Below are positions 10,259 to 18,599 of a stretch of 64,000 nt of DNA, in pieces (position 1 is the first letter of the stretch; each line of letters starts with the position of its first letter). The stretch spans positions 248,001-312,000 of the forward strand of contig CAWAZS010000010.1 in the NCBI GenBank assembly GCA_963786625.1. Direction: 5' to 3'. Below the pieces are notes generated by a model. The model did not search any database, was not told the origin of the DNA, and was given only the letters and a program-made list of their open reading frames with translations. Made by a program: the position numbers and the translations under genes. Origin of the DNA: CAIWHR01 sp963786625 (lineage in GTDB: Bacteria > Pseudomonadota > Gammaproteobacteria > Burkholderiales > Casimicrobiaceae).

Positions 10259-10330
10259 CCGAAACGGGAAACGGAGTGCTTGCGGCGCGCGCGAGAGCGA
10301 AGATTACCGCAAGACGAGCGACGGCGCTCG

Positions 10331-10464
10331 TCGCGCCGCCCTCGCGGGGCCGCCTTCAGGCGGCCAGGCGCGTCCGGCTGAAGCCGGACCCACGATCGCT
10401 TCGCGCCGCCCTCGTGGGGCCGCCTTCAGGCGGCCAAGCGCGTCCGGCTGAAGCCGGACCCACG
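10331..10464. repeat. Tandem pair of REP-like palindromic elements
   Basis: Two near-identical 64-bp units (10331-10394 and 10401-10464, 70-bp period) differ at only a few bases. Each contains the hairpins GGCCGCCTTCAGGCGGCC and GTCCGGCTGAAGCCGGAC. They fill most of the gap between the matB start and the end of the acyl-CoA ligase gene, both on the minus strand. Confidence 0.9.
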
Positions 10465-10476
10465 TCCGACGTGGCC

Positions 10477-12606
10477 CTAGATCAGGCCGGCGCCGCGCGC
10501 CCACTTGTATTTCGCGCCGAGCACCATCACCGGCATCTCGGTCGAGTAGGGATAGGCCGGGATGCCGTGGTCGAACAGGTACTCGGCCGCCTCCTCGACC
10601 TGGACGTCGCCGGCGAGCGAGGCCACGACCGGCTTCTCGATGCCCTTCGCCTTCATCTCCTCGACGACCTCGACGACGAGCTTCGCGAACACCATCGGCG
10701 GCGTGATGATCGTGTGCCAGTAGCCGAGGATCAGCGCGTGGATGCGCGCGTCCTCGAGCCCGAGGCGGATCGTGTTCTGGTAGGTCTTCGGCGGCTCGCC
10801 GCCGGTGATGTCGACCGGGTTGCCCGCGGCGCCGAACGGCGGGATGAACTTGCGGAACGCCGCGTCGAGGTCCGGCGGCATCTTCATCAGGTTCAGGCCG
10901 TTGTCGACGCAGGCATCCGAGAGCAGCACGCCGGAGCCGCCGGCGCCGGTGATGATGACGACGTTCTCGCCTTTCGGCGTCGGCAGCACGGGAATCGCGC
11001 GCGCGTACTCGAGCAGCTCGCGCAGCGCCTTCGCGCGGATGACGCCCGATTGCCGCAGCACGTCGTCGTAGATCTTGTCGTTGCCGGCCAGCGCGCCGGT
11101 GTGCGAGCTCGCGGCGCGCGCGCCGAGGCTCGTGCGGCCGGCCTTCAGCATCACGACCGGCTTCTTCTTCGACACGCGCTTCGCGACCTCGGCGAAGGCG
11201 CGGCCGTCCTTCAGGTCCTCGCAGTGCTGCGCAATGATGTGCGTGTTTTCGTCCTGCTCGAAGAAGGTGAGCAGGTCGTCCTCGTCGATGTCCGACTTGT
11301 TGCCGAGCCCCACGATCGCCGAGACGCCCATCTTCGCCGAGCGCGAGAAGCCGATGATCGCCATGCCTATCCCGCCCGACTGTGACGAGAGCGCCGCGTG
11401 GCCCTTGACGTCGTACGCGGTGCAGAAGGTCGCGCAGAGGTTCTTCCACGTGTAGTAGAAGCCGTAGATGTTCGGGCCCATCAGGCGCACGCCGTACTTG
11501 CGCCCGATCGCCTGGATCTCCTTCTGCCCTTCGACGTTGCCGGTCTCGGCGAAGCCCGAGGGGATCAGCACGGCGCCCGGGATCTTCTTCTCGCCGCATT
11601 CGACGAGCGCGGCGGCGACGAACTTGGCCGGGATCGCGAACACGGCGACGTCGATCTCGCCCGGCACGTCCTTCACGCTCTTGTACGCCTTGATCCCCAT
11701 GATCTCGTCGGCGGAGGGATTGATCGGGTAGATCTTCCCCTGGTAGCCGCCGTTGATCAGGTTCTTCATCACCGAGTTGCCGATCTTGCCCGTCTCGCCG
11801 GAGGCGCCGATCACCGCGACGGCGTCCGGCTTCATGATCCGGTTCATGTCGCGGACGATGTCGTCGTGCTTCGGCCGGTAGCGGGGCGCCGGCGGGTTCG
11901 CATCGAGCACGATGCGCACGTCGGCGGCGGTCGCGCCCTTGTCGGTCGCGAACACCGGATTCAAGTCCATCTCGGCGATCTCGGGGAAGTCGGCGACGAG
12001 CCGCGAGACGTTGGCGATCATCGTCGCGAGCGCCGCCCGGTTCACGCCCTTCGCGCCACGCACGCCCTTGAGGATCTCCGCCGCCGCGATGCCGTCCAGC
12101 ATCGACAGCGCGTCGGCCTTGGTGGCAGGCGCGAGGCGGAACGTGACGTCCTTCAGCACCTCGACCAGCACGCCGCCCAGCCCGAAGGCGACGAGCTTGC
12201 CGAACGACGGGTCGGTCACCGCGCCGACGATCACCTCCTGGCCGCCGCCGACCATCTGCTGCACCTGCACGCCGAGGAGCTGCGCCTTCCGGTCGTACTT
12301 CTTCGCATTGGCCATGATCGTCGCGAAGCCCTTGCGGACCTCCGCGGCGGTGCGCAGGCCGACGAGCACGCCCTTCGCCTCGGTCTTGTGCAGGATCTGC
12401 GGCGACACGATCTTGAGCACGACCGGATAGCCCATCGCCGAGGCGAGCTTCGCCGCCTGCGCCGGCGTGGTCGCCACACCCTCCTTCGGCACCGGGATGC
12501 CGTAGGCGTCGCACACGCGCTTGCCTTCGGGCGCGGTCAGCGAGGTGCGGCCTTCCGCCTTCACCTGGTCCAGAATCCGCCGCACTTCCTTCCTGTCGTT
12601 TGCCAT
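10477..12606 (-). CDS. NDP-forming acyl-CoA synthetase, beta-alpha fusion
   Basis: A 709-residue enzyme of the ADP-forming acetyl-CoA synthetase family, which interconverts acyl-CoA + NDP + Pi with acid + CoA + NTP. The N-terminal ~240 residues are an ATP-grasp domain (KIVSPQILHKTEAKGV; EMDLNPVF). The CoA-binding domain starts at AVAVIGASGETGKIG, and the ligase domain has the phospho-His loop SSHTGALAG. This order (beta then alpha) is swapped relative to Pat/AcsA-type fusions. The gene lies 57 bp after frc in an oxalate operon, so a role in making or draining oxalyl- or formyl-CoA is likely by context but unproven. Confidence 0.85.
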   Translation of the reverse strand: MANDRKEVRRILDQVKAEGRTSLTAPEGKRVCDAYGIPVPKEGVATTPAQAAKLASAMGYPVVLKIVSPQILHKTEAKGVLVGLRTAAEVRKGFATIMANAKKYDRKAQLLGVQVQQMVGGGQEVIVGAVTDPSFGKLVAFGLGGVLVEVLKDVTFRLAPATKADALSMLDGIAAAEILKGVRGAKGVNRAALATMIANVSRLVADFPEIAEMDLNPVFATDKGATAADVRIVLDANPPAPRYRPKHDDIVRDMNRIMKPDAVAVIGASGETGKIGNSVMKNLINGGYQGKIYPINPSADEIMGIKAYKSVKDVPGEIDVAVFAIPAKFVAAALVECGEKKIPGAVLIPSGFAETGNVEGQKEIQAIGRKYGVRLMGPNIYGFYYTWKNLCATFCTAYDVKGHAALSSQSGGIGMAIIGFSRSAKMGVSAIVGLGNKSDIDEDDLLTFFEQDENTHIIAQHCEDLKDGRAFAEVAKRVSKKKPVVMLKAGRTSLGARAASSHTGALAGNDKIYDDVLRQSGVIRAKALRELLEYARAIPVLPTPKGENVVIITGAGGSGVLLSDACVDNGLNLMKMPPDLDAAFRKFIPPFGAAGNPVDITGGEPPKTYQNTIRLGLEDARIHALILGYWHTIITPPMVFAKLVVEVVEEMKAKGIEKPVVASLAGDVQVEEAAEYLFDHGIPAYPYSTEMPVMVLGAKYKWARGAGLI

Positions 12607-12663
12607 TCCGCTCCCTGTGTATCGATCGGCGCGGCGCCACCGGGCGCCGCTCGCCGCGCGTGC

Positions 12664-13911
12664 TCAGATCACTTTTTCGGCGCGCAATGCCGCGATCTGG
12701 TCCTTGCCGTAGCCCAGCTCCGCCAGCACCTCGTCGGTGTGCTCGCCCAGCAGCGGCGAGCGCTTGACCTCGCTCGGGCTGTCGGAGAGCTTGATCGGGT
12801 TGCCGACCGTCAGGTACTTGCCGCGCGTCGGGTGATCGACCTCGACCACCGTTCCGGTCTTGCGCAGCGACGGCTCCTCGGCCAGCTCCTTCATCGACAG
12901 GATCGGACCGCAGGGAATGTCGTGCTTGTTCAGGATGTCCATCGCCTCGAACTTGGTCTTGGTCATCGTCCACTTCTCGATCTCGCCGAAGATCTCCATC
13001 AGGTGCGGCAGGCGCGCCTTCGGCGTCGCGTAGCGTGGATCGGTGAGCCACTCCGGCCTGCCGATCACCGCGCAGATGTCCTTCCACACCGGCGCCTGGG
13101 TGATGAAGTAGATGTAGGCGTTGGGATCGGTCTCCCAGCCCTTGCACTTCAGGATCCAGCCGGGCTGCCCGCCGCCCGACGCGTTGCCGGCACGCGGCAC
13201 GGCATCGCCGAACGTGCCGTTCGGATACTGCGGGTACTCCTCCATGACCCCGGTGCGCGCGAGTCGCTGCTGGTCGCGCAGCTTGACCCGGCACAGATTC
13301 AGCACGCCGTCCTGCATCGCCGCCAGCACCTTCTGCCCGCGGCCCGTCGTGTTGCGCTGGTAGAGCGCGGCGACGATGCCGAGCGCGAGATGCAGCCCGG
13401 TGCCGGAATCGCCGATCTGCGCGCCGGTCACGAGCGGCGGGCCGTCGTCGAAGCCGGTCGTCGATGCCGCGCCGCCCGCGCATTGCGCGACGTTCTCGTA
13501 GACCTTGCAGTCCTCGTAGGGGCCGGGGCCGAAGCCCTTGACCGAGGCGACGATCATCCGCGGATTGAGCTCCTGAATGTGCTCCCAGGTCAGCCCCATG
13601 CGGTCGAGCGCGCCGGGCGCGAAATTCTCGACCAGCACGTCGCACTTCTTGACCAGCGCCTCCAGGATCGCCTTCCCCTTGGGGTGCTTGGCGTCGATCG
13701 TGATCGAGCGCTTGTTGTGGTTCAGCATCGTGAAATAGAGGCTGTCCACGTTGGGAATGTCGCGCAGCTGCCCGCGCGTGATGTCACCCTCGCCGGCGCG
13801 CTCGACCTTGATCACGTCGGCGCCGAGCCACGCCAGGAGCTGCGTGCACGTCGGCCCCGACTGCACATGGGTGAAATCGAGAATTTCCACGCCGTCCAAT
13901 GCCTTGCCCAT
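12664..13911 (-). CDS. frc: Formyl-CoA:oxalate CoA-transferase
   Basis: Class III CoA-transferase that moves CoA from formyl-CoA to oxalate, giving oxalyl-CoA for decarboxylation. The 415-residue protein is nearly collinear with Oxalobacter/E. coli Frc. It has the N-terminal DFTHVQSGPTCTQLLAWLGA block, the catalytic Asp in GAQIGDSGTGLHL, the Gly-rich loop NASGGGQPGWILKCKGWETD and the C-terminal PLLGEHTDEVL. The gene is 58 bp downstream of oxc on the same strand, the usual oxalate-degradation arrangement. Specificity for oxalate rather than another acid is supported by the neighbour oxc and by the glycine loop. Confidence 0.95.
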   Translation of the reverse strand: MGKALDGVEILDFTHVQSGPTCTQLLAWLGADVIKVERAGEGDITRGQLRDIPNVDSLYFTMLNHNKRSITIDAKHPKGKAILEALVKKCDVLVENFAPGALDRMGLTWEHIQELNPRMIVASVKGFGPGPYEDCKVYENVAQCAGGAASTTGFDDGPPLVTGAQIGDSGTGLHLALGIVAALYQRNTTGRGQKVLAAMQDGVLNLCRVKLRDQQRLARTGVMEEYPQYPNGTFGDAVPRAGNASGGGQPGWILKCKGWETDPNAYIYFITQAPVWKDICAVIGRPEWLTDPRYATPKARLPHLMEIFGEIEKWTMTKTKFEAMDILNKHDIPCGPILSMKELAEEPSLRKTGTVVEVDHPTRGKYLTVGNPIKLSDSPSEVKRSPLLGEHTDEVLAELGYGKDQIAALRAEKVI

Positions 13912-13969
13912 TACGTTCCCCTATGCCATGCAATCATTTCGTAAGTGCCAATCCGACTCGGGATGGCCG

Positions 13970-15781
13970 TCACGGCTTCTTCTTCGCGGCGGGATTGAGA
14001 CTCGTGATGCGGCCGCTTTCCGTGCCCGCCTTTTCGTCGATGACCGCGTTGATCAGGGTGGGCCGGCGCGAGCGGATCGCCTCTTCCATCGCGGTGCGAA
14101 GCTCGGCGGGCGTGCTGGCCAGCACGCCCACGCCACCGAAGGCCTCCATCAGTTTCTCGTAGCGCGCGCCCTTGACGAACACCAGGGGCGACGGATCGCG
14201 TCCGCCGGTGGGATTCACCTCGTCGCCGCGGTAGACGCCGTTGTTGTTCAGGATCACGACGCAGACCGGGAGGCCGTAGCGGCAGATCGTCTCCACTTCC
14301 ATGCCGGAGAAGCCGAAGGCGCTGTCGCCCTCGACCGCGATCACCTGCTCGCCGCTGACCACGGCCGCCGCCACCGAAAAGCCCATGCCGATGCCCATGA
14401 CGCCCCACGTGCCGACGTCCAGGCGCTTGCGCGGCTTGTACATGTCGACGATGCTGCGCGTGAAGTCGAGCGCGTTCGCACCCTCGTTGACGAGGATGGC
14501 GTCCGGATTCGCCTTGACGATGTCGCGCACGACGGAAAGCGCGCTGTGGTAGTTCATCGGCGCCGGGTTCTTCGCCAGCGTTTCCGCCATCTTCGCGACG
14601 TTCCTGGTCTTGCGCTCGGCGATGGCGTCGAGCCATTCGGCGGGCGGCTTCGGCCAGTTCGCTCCGGCAGTCGCGTCGATCGCGCCGAGCAGGGCCGCGA
14701 CGCAGGAGCCGATGTCGCCGACGACGGGCGCATCGATGCGGACGTTGCTGTCCGCCTCCTGCGGCGAGATGTCGATCTGGACGAACTTCTGGCCGCCCCA
14801 TTCCTTGGCGCTGTTGCCGCCCCACGTCTTGCCCTTGCCGTGCGAGAGCAGCCAGTTCAGTCGCGCGCCGATCACCATCACGACGTCGGCTTCCGGCAGC
14901 ACGTACGAGCGCGCCGCGGCCGCGGATTGCTCGTGGGTGTCGGGCAGCAGGCCCTTGGCCATGGCCATGGGCAGGTACGGGATGCCGGTTCTTTCCACCA
15001 GCGCGCGAATATCCGCATCGGCCCGCGCGTACGCCGCGCCCTTGCCGAGGATGATCAGCGGACGCTTGGCGGTCCGGAGCAGATCGAGCGCGCGCCGCAC
15101 GGCGTCCGGCGCCGGGATCTGGCGCGGCGCCGGATCGACCACCTTGATCAGCGACTTCCTGCCCGCTTCCGCGTCGACGGTCTGCGGGAACAGCTTGGCC
15201 GGCAGGTCGAGATAGACGCCGCCCGGACGGCCGGAGAGAGCAGCACGGATCGCCCGCGCCACGCCCACGCCGATGTCCTCGGCGTGCAGGACCCGGAACG
15301 CGGCCTTGGCGTGCGGCCGGGCGATGGCAAGCTGGTCCATCTCCTCGTAGTCGCCCTGCTGGAGGTCGACGATCTCGCGCTCGGAGGAGCCGCTGATGAG
15401 AATCATCGGAAAGCAGTTGGTGGTGGCGTTGGCGAGCGCCGTCAGTCCGTTCAGAAAGCCCGGAGCCGACACGGTGAGGCAGATGCCGGGCTTGCCCGTC
15501 ATGAAGCCGGCGATGGAAGCGGCATACCCCGCGTTCTGCTCGTGGCGGAAGGAGATCACGCGCAGCCCGGCGCGCTGCAGCTTGCGCGTGAGGTCGGTGA
15601 TCGGGATGCCCGGCAGGCCGAAGATGGTATCGATGCCGTTCAGCTTCAGGGCATCGATGACCAGCTGAAAGCCGTCGGTTTCCTGGGCTTGGCGATCGAT
15701 CTCGCCGCCGCTGGCGATTTTCGGCATGGCGTCGGCGGAGCTCGCCGCCGGCGGCGCAGACGTGGTGGCAATCTTGTCCAT
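13970..15781 (-). CDS. oxc: Oxalyl-CoA decarboxylase
   Basis: Thiamine-diphosphate enzyme that splits oxalyl-CoA into formyl-CoA and CO2. The 603-residue protein shows the N-terminal pyrimidine-binding domain with catalytic Glu (SFRHEQNAGYAAS), the ADP-regulatory middle domain and the ThDP motif GDSAFGFSGMEVETICRYGLPV...NNNGVY at the C-terminus. The N-terminal ~30 residues are an Ala/Ser-rich extension before QAQETDGFQLVIDAL, so a start at Met 19 is possible. It heads the minus-strand operon oxc-frc-ligase and is transcribed away from a GntR regulator, with a large inverted repeat between them. Confidence 0.95.
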   Translation of the reverse strand: MDKIATTSAPPAASSADAMPKIASGGEIDRQAQETDGFQLVIDALKLNGIDTIFGLPGIPITDLTRKLQRAGLRVISFRHEQNAGYAASIAGFMTGKPGICLTVSAPGFLNGLTALANATTNCFPMILISGSSEREIVDLQQGDYEEMDQLAIARPHAKAAFRVLHAEDIGVGVARAIRAALSGRPGGVYLDLPAKLFPQTVDAEAGRKSLIKVVDPAPRQIPAPDAVRRALDLLRTAKRPLIILGKGAAYARADADIRALVERTGIPYLPMAMAKGLLPDTHEQSAAAARSYVLPEADVVMVIGARLNWLLSHGKGKTWGGNSAKEWGGQKFVQIDISPQEADSNVRIDAPVVGDIGSCVAALLGAIDATAGANWPKPPAEWLDAIAERKTRNVAKMAETLAKNPAPMNYHSALSVVRDIVKANPDAILVNEGANALDFTRSIVDMYKPRKRLDVGTWGVMGIGMGFSVAAAVVSGEQVIAVEGDSAFGFSGMEVETICRYGLPVCVVILNNNGVYRGDEVNPTGGRDPSPLVFVKGARYEKLMEAFGGVGVLASTPAELRTAMEEAIRSRRPTLINAVIDEKAGTESGRITSLNPAAKKKP

Positions 15782-15953
15782 GTGAGTCCTCCGATCAGGC
15801 GGCAGTGGCGGTGGTGCGTCCGATCCCGCGCGCGGCCGGCTCGAGACGGAGCCGCGTGCGAACGGGTCGTGTCGCGGCTACGCGATGTGTGCGCCCCTAC
15901 GCTCCGGGACGTCGACACTTGCTCTTTGAAATCCGGTCCGTCCGTGTTGGCTT

Positions 15954-16002
15954 CTGTTGATATTCGGCGTAACGTATGTGGTATATCAGCGAATGTCAAC
16001 AG
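15954..16002. promoter_or_regulatory. Inverted repeat in the oxc/gntR divergent promoter, probable regulator operator
   Basis: Arms CTGTTGATATTCG (15954-15966) and CGAATGTCAACAG (15990-16002) are complementary at 12 of 13 positions around a 23-bp spacer. Inside, TGATAT and ATATCA form a second nested pair (15958-15963, 15983-15988). The spot is A+T-rich in an otherwise G+C-rich region and lies 173 bp before oxc and 82 bp before the GntR start, where a FadR/VanR-type dimer could control both directions. Binding is inferred. Confidence 0.65.
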
Positions 16003-16083
16003 CCGCATGCGACCCTCCGCGAGCCACCCCGAACAGCCCGTCGTGAGCTCCCTTTCGTAGCTCCCGCGTCCCGCTTTCGCGCC

Positions 16084-16785
16084 ATGGACACCACCACCGA
16101 GGCCGTGCTGCCGCCGCTGACGCCGATCAGCGCCAGCGTCAGCCTGCGCGACCAGGCGTACGCCGCGCTGAAGCAGATGATCATGGACGCGGACATCTAC
16201 GCGCACCCCGAGGAGATCCGCCTCGACGAGCGCCAGCTCTCGCAGGCGCTGGGCGTGTCGCGCACGCCGATCCGCGAGGCGATGACGCTCCTCGAGCAGG
16301 AAGGCTTCCTGCGCACCGAGCCCCGCCGCGGCATCTTCATCGTCCGCAAGACGAAGAAGCAGATCATCGAGATGATCGAGATGTGGGCGGCGCTCGAGAG
16401 CATGGCGGCGCGCCTGGCCACGATCAACGCGTCGGACCCGGACATCGCGGCCCTGCGGCGGATGTTCGACGAGTTCCGGACCACGACGCCGGCCGACCAC
16501 ATCGACGAATACTCCGACGCCAACATCGCGTTCCACCAGGCGATCATCCGGCTCTCCGGCTCCAACCTCATGGGGAAGACGATCGAGAACCTCTTCATCC
16601 ACGTCCGCGCGATCCGCAAGATGACGATCTCGCAGAGCGACCGCGCCGCGCGCTCGATCGTCGATCACATGCGGATCATCGAGGCGCTCGAGGCCCGCGA
16701 CACCGAGCTCGCCGAGCGCCTCGTCCGCCAGCACTCGCTCGATCTCGCGGCGCACGTGGAAAAACATTGCGACTTCCTCGACTGA
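16084..16785 (+). CDS. GntR family transcriptional regulator (FCD/FadR-like)
   Basis: DNA-binding regulator of 233 residues. The winged helix-turn-helix is seen at EIRLDERQLSQALGVSRTPIREAMTLLEQEGFL, quoted here in parts as DERQLSQALGVSRTPIREAM. The C-terminal FCD ligand domain has the metal/ligand residues of the family (DxxFHxxI as DANIAFHQAI, later HMRIIEALEARD). ATG 16084 is preferred over the in-frame 15976 start, which would lie inside the operator-like repeat. It is divergent from oxc and 14 bp ahead of the formate dehydrogenase genes, so it probably senses oxalate or a derived acid and controls both operons; this is inference from context. Confidence 0.9.
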   Translation: MDTTTEAVLPPLTPISASVSLRDQAYAALKQMIMDADIYAHPEEIRLDERQLSQALGVSRTPIREAMTLLEQEGFLRTEPRRGIFIVRKTKKQIIEMIEMWAALESMAARLATINASDPDIAALRRMFDEFRTTTPADHIDEYSDANIAFHQAIIRLSGSNLMGKTIENLFIHVRAIRKMTISQSDRAARSIVDHMRIIEALEARDTELAERLVRQHSLDLAAHVEKHCDFLD

Positions 16786-16799
16786 CCCCGTCCAATCGC

Positions 16800-18494
16800 A
16801 TGGAACAGAAGGCCGTCATCGACATCTCGCGCATCCGGGGGCGCGGCGCCGCGCGCGGCCATACGAAGGGCCGGCAGCTCGACCCGCAGGCGGCCGCCGA
16901 CGTCAAGGCGCTGCTCGGCGACGCGCCGCGGCGGCGCGACCTGCTGATCGAGTTCCTGCACCGGATCCAGGACGCGCACGGCTCGATCTCCGCGGCGCAC
17001 ATCGTCGCGCTCGCCGCCGAAATGCGGCTCGCGATGACCGAGGTCTACGAGACGGCGACCTTCTACCATCACTTCGACGTGGTGAAGGAGGGCGAGACGC
17101 CGCCGCCCGCCATCACCGTGCGCGTCTGCGAGACGCTGTCCTGCCAGATGGCCGGCGCCGACGCGTTGCATGCCGCGCTCGCGCGCGCCTGCGGGACGAA
17201 CGTGCGCGTGATCGGGGCGCCGTGCGTCGGTCGCTGCGAGCACGCGCCGGCCGCGGTCGTCGGGCGCAATCCCGTCGACCGCGCGACCGTGGACGGCGTG
17301 CTCGCCGCCGTCGCGGCGAAGGCGACCGAGCCGGTGCTGCCGCCGTACGTCGATTACGCGGCCTATCGCGCGGGCGGCGGCTACCGGACCTTCGTCGCCT
17401 GCCGCAACGGCGAGCGGCAGGTCGACGACGTCGTCGCGACACTCGAGAGCTCGGCGCTGCGCGGGCTCGGCGGCGCGGGTTTTCCCGCGGGCCGCAAGTG
17501 GCGCATCGTGCGCGCCGAGCCCGCACCGCGGCTGATGGCGGTCAATATCGACGAGGGCGAGCCGGGGACGTTCAAGGACCGGCATTATCTCGAGCGCGAC
17601 CCGCACCGCTTCCTCGAGGGTGTGCTGATCGCCGCGTGGGCAGTCGGCATCGACGACGTCTATGTCTATCTGCGCGACGAGTACGCGGCGTGCCGTGCGA
17701 TCCTGACCCGCGAGATCGCCGCCCTCGCGGCGGATCCGCCCTGCGCGCTGCCGCGCCTGCATCTGCGGCGCGGCGCGGGCGCGTACATCTGCGGCGAGGA
17801 GTCGGCGATGATCGAGTCGATCGAGGGCAAGCGGGGCATGCCGCGGCTGCGCCCGCCCTACGTCGCGCAGGTCGGCCTGTTCGGGCGCCCGACGCTCGAG
17901 CACAACATGGAGACGCTGTACTGGGTGCGCGACATCCTCGAGAAGGGCGCGCCGTGGTTCGCCGGCCAGGGACGGCACGGGCGCAAGGGCCTGCGCTCGT
18001 TCTCGGTGTCGGGCCGCGTCGTGCGCCCCGGCGTGCACCTCGCCCCGGCGGGCATCACCGTGCGCGAGCTGATCGACGAGCACTGCGGCGGCATGCTGCC
18101 CGGCCACGACTTCTACGCGTACCTGCCCGGCGGCGCGTCCGGCGGCATCCTGCCCGCGTCGCTGGGCGACGTCCCGCTCGATTTCGATACGCTGCAGGCG
18201 CACGGCGCGTTCATCGGCTCGGCCGCCGTGATCGTCCTCTCGCAGCACGACCGCGCCCGCGATGCCGCGGTGAATCTGCTGCGCTTCTTCGCGGACGAAT
18301 CCTGCGGGCAGTGCACGCCCTGCCGCGTCGGCACGGAAAAGGCCGTGGCGCTGATGGGCGCGCCGACCTGGGACACCGCACTCCTCGGCGAGCTCGCGCA
18401 GGCGATGGCCGATGCGTCGATCTGCGGACTCGGCCAGGCGGCGCCCAATCCGTTCACCTCGGTCATCCGCTACTTTCCCGAGGAGTTGAAATGA
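16800..18494 (+). CDS. fdsB: NAD-dependent formate dehydrogenase, fused FdsG-FdsB (NuoE-NuoF-like) diaphorase subunit
   Basis: Diaphorase subunit of a soluble NAD-formate dehydrogenase, 564 residues. Residues ~1-160 are a NuoE/FdsG-like thioredoxin-fold domain with the [2Fe-2S] ligands C110, C115, C142 and C146. The rest is NuoF/FdsB-like, with the FMN/NADH glycine loop GLGGAGFPAGRKW, a second loop GAGAYICGEESAMIESIEG, and the [4Fe-4S] site ESCGQCTPCRVGTEKA plus a later Cys (SICGLG). In Cupriavidus the two are separate genes; here they are one. ATG 16800 lies 14 bp after the GntR stop. The product would pass electrons from formate to NAD+. Confidence 0.9.
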   Translation: MEQKAVIDISRIRGRGAARGHTKGRQLDPQAAADVKALLGDAPRRRDLLIEFLHRIQDAHGSISAAHIVALAAEMRLAMTEVYETATFYHHFDVVKEGETPPPAITVRVCETLSCQMAGADALHAALARACGTNVRVIGAPCVGRCEHAPAAVVGRNPVDRATVDGVLAAVAAKATEPVLPPYVDYAAYRAGGGYRTFVACRNGERQVDDVVATLESSALRGLGGAGFPAGRKWRIVRAEPAPRLMAVNIDEGEPGTFKDRHYLERDPHRFLEGVLIAAWAVGIDDVYVYLRDEYAACRAILTREIAALAADPPCALPRLHLRRGAGAYICGEESAMIESIEGKRGMPRLRPPYVAQVGLFGRPTLEHNMETLYWVRDILEKGAPWFAGQGRHGRKGLRSFSVSGRVVRPGVHLAPAGITVRELIDEHCGGMLPGHDFYAYLPGGASGGILPASLGDVPLDFDTLQAHGAFIGSAAVIVLSQHDRARDAAVNLLRFFADESCGQCTPCRVGTEKAVALMGAPTWDTALLGELAQAMADASICGLGQAAPNPFTSVIRYFPEELK

Positions 18495-18533
18495 GCGTGC
18501 TGCGTCGGCGAGCCGCAGACGAGCGCCCGCATC

Positions 18534-18584
18534 GTGGGGCCGCCTTCAGGCGGCCTGCCGCATCCGGCTGAAGCCGGACCCACG
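18534..18584. repeat. REP-like palindromic element between fdsB and fdsA
   Basis: Starts GTGGGGCCGCCTTCAGGCGG and ends with the GCTGAAGCCGGACCCAC arm, as in the copies at 10344-10464. The upstream fdsB stop overlaps an ATG (18491-18494, ATGA), from which a 26-codon frame runs into the element and stops. The real fdsA start lies beyond it at 18600. Confidence 0.88.
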
Positions 18585-18599
18585 AGCGGGAGGCGGCCG

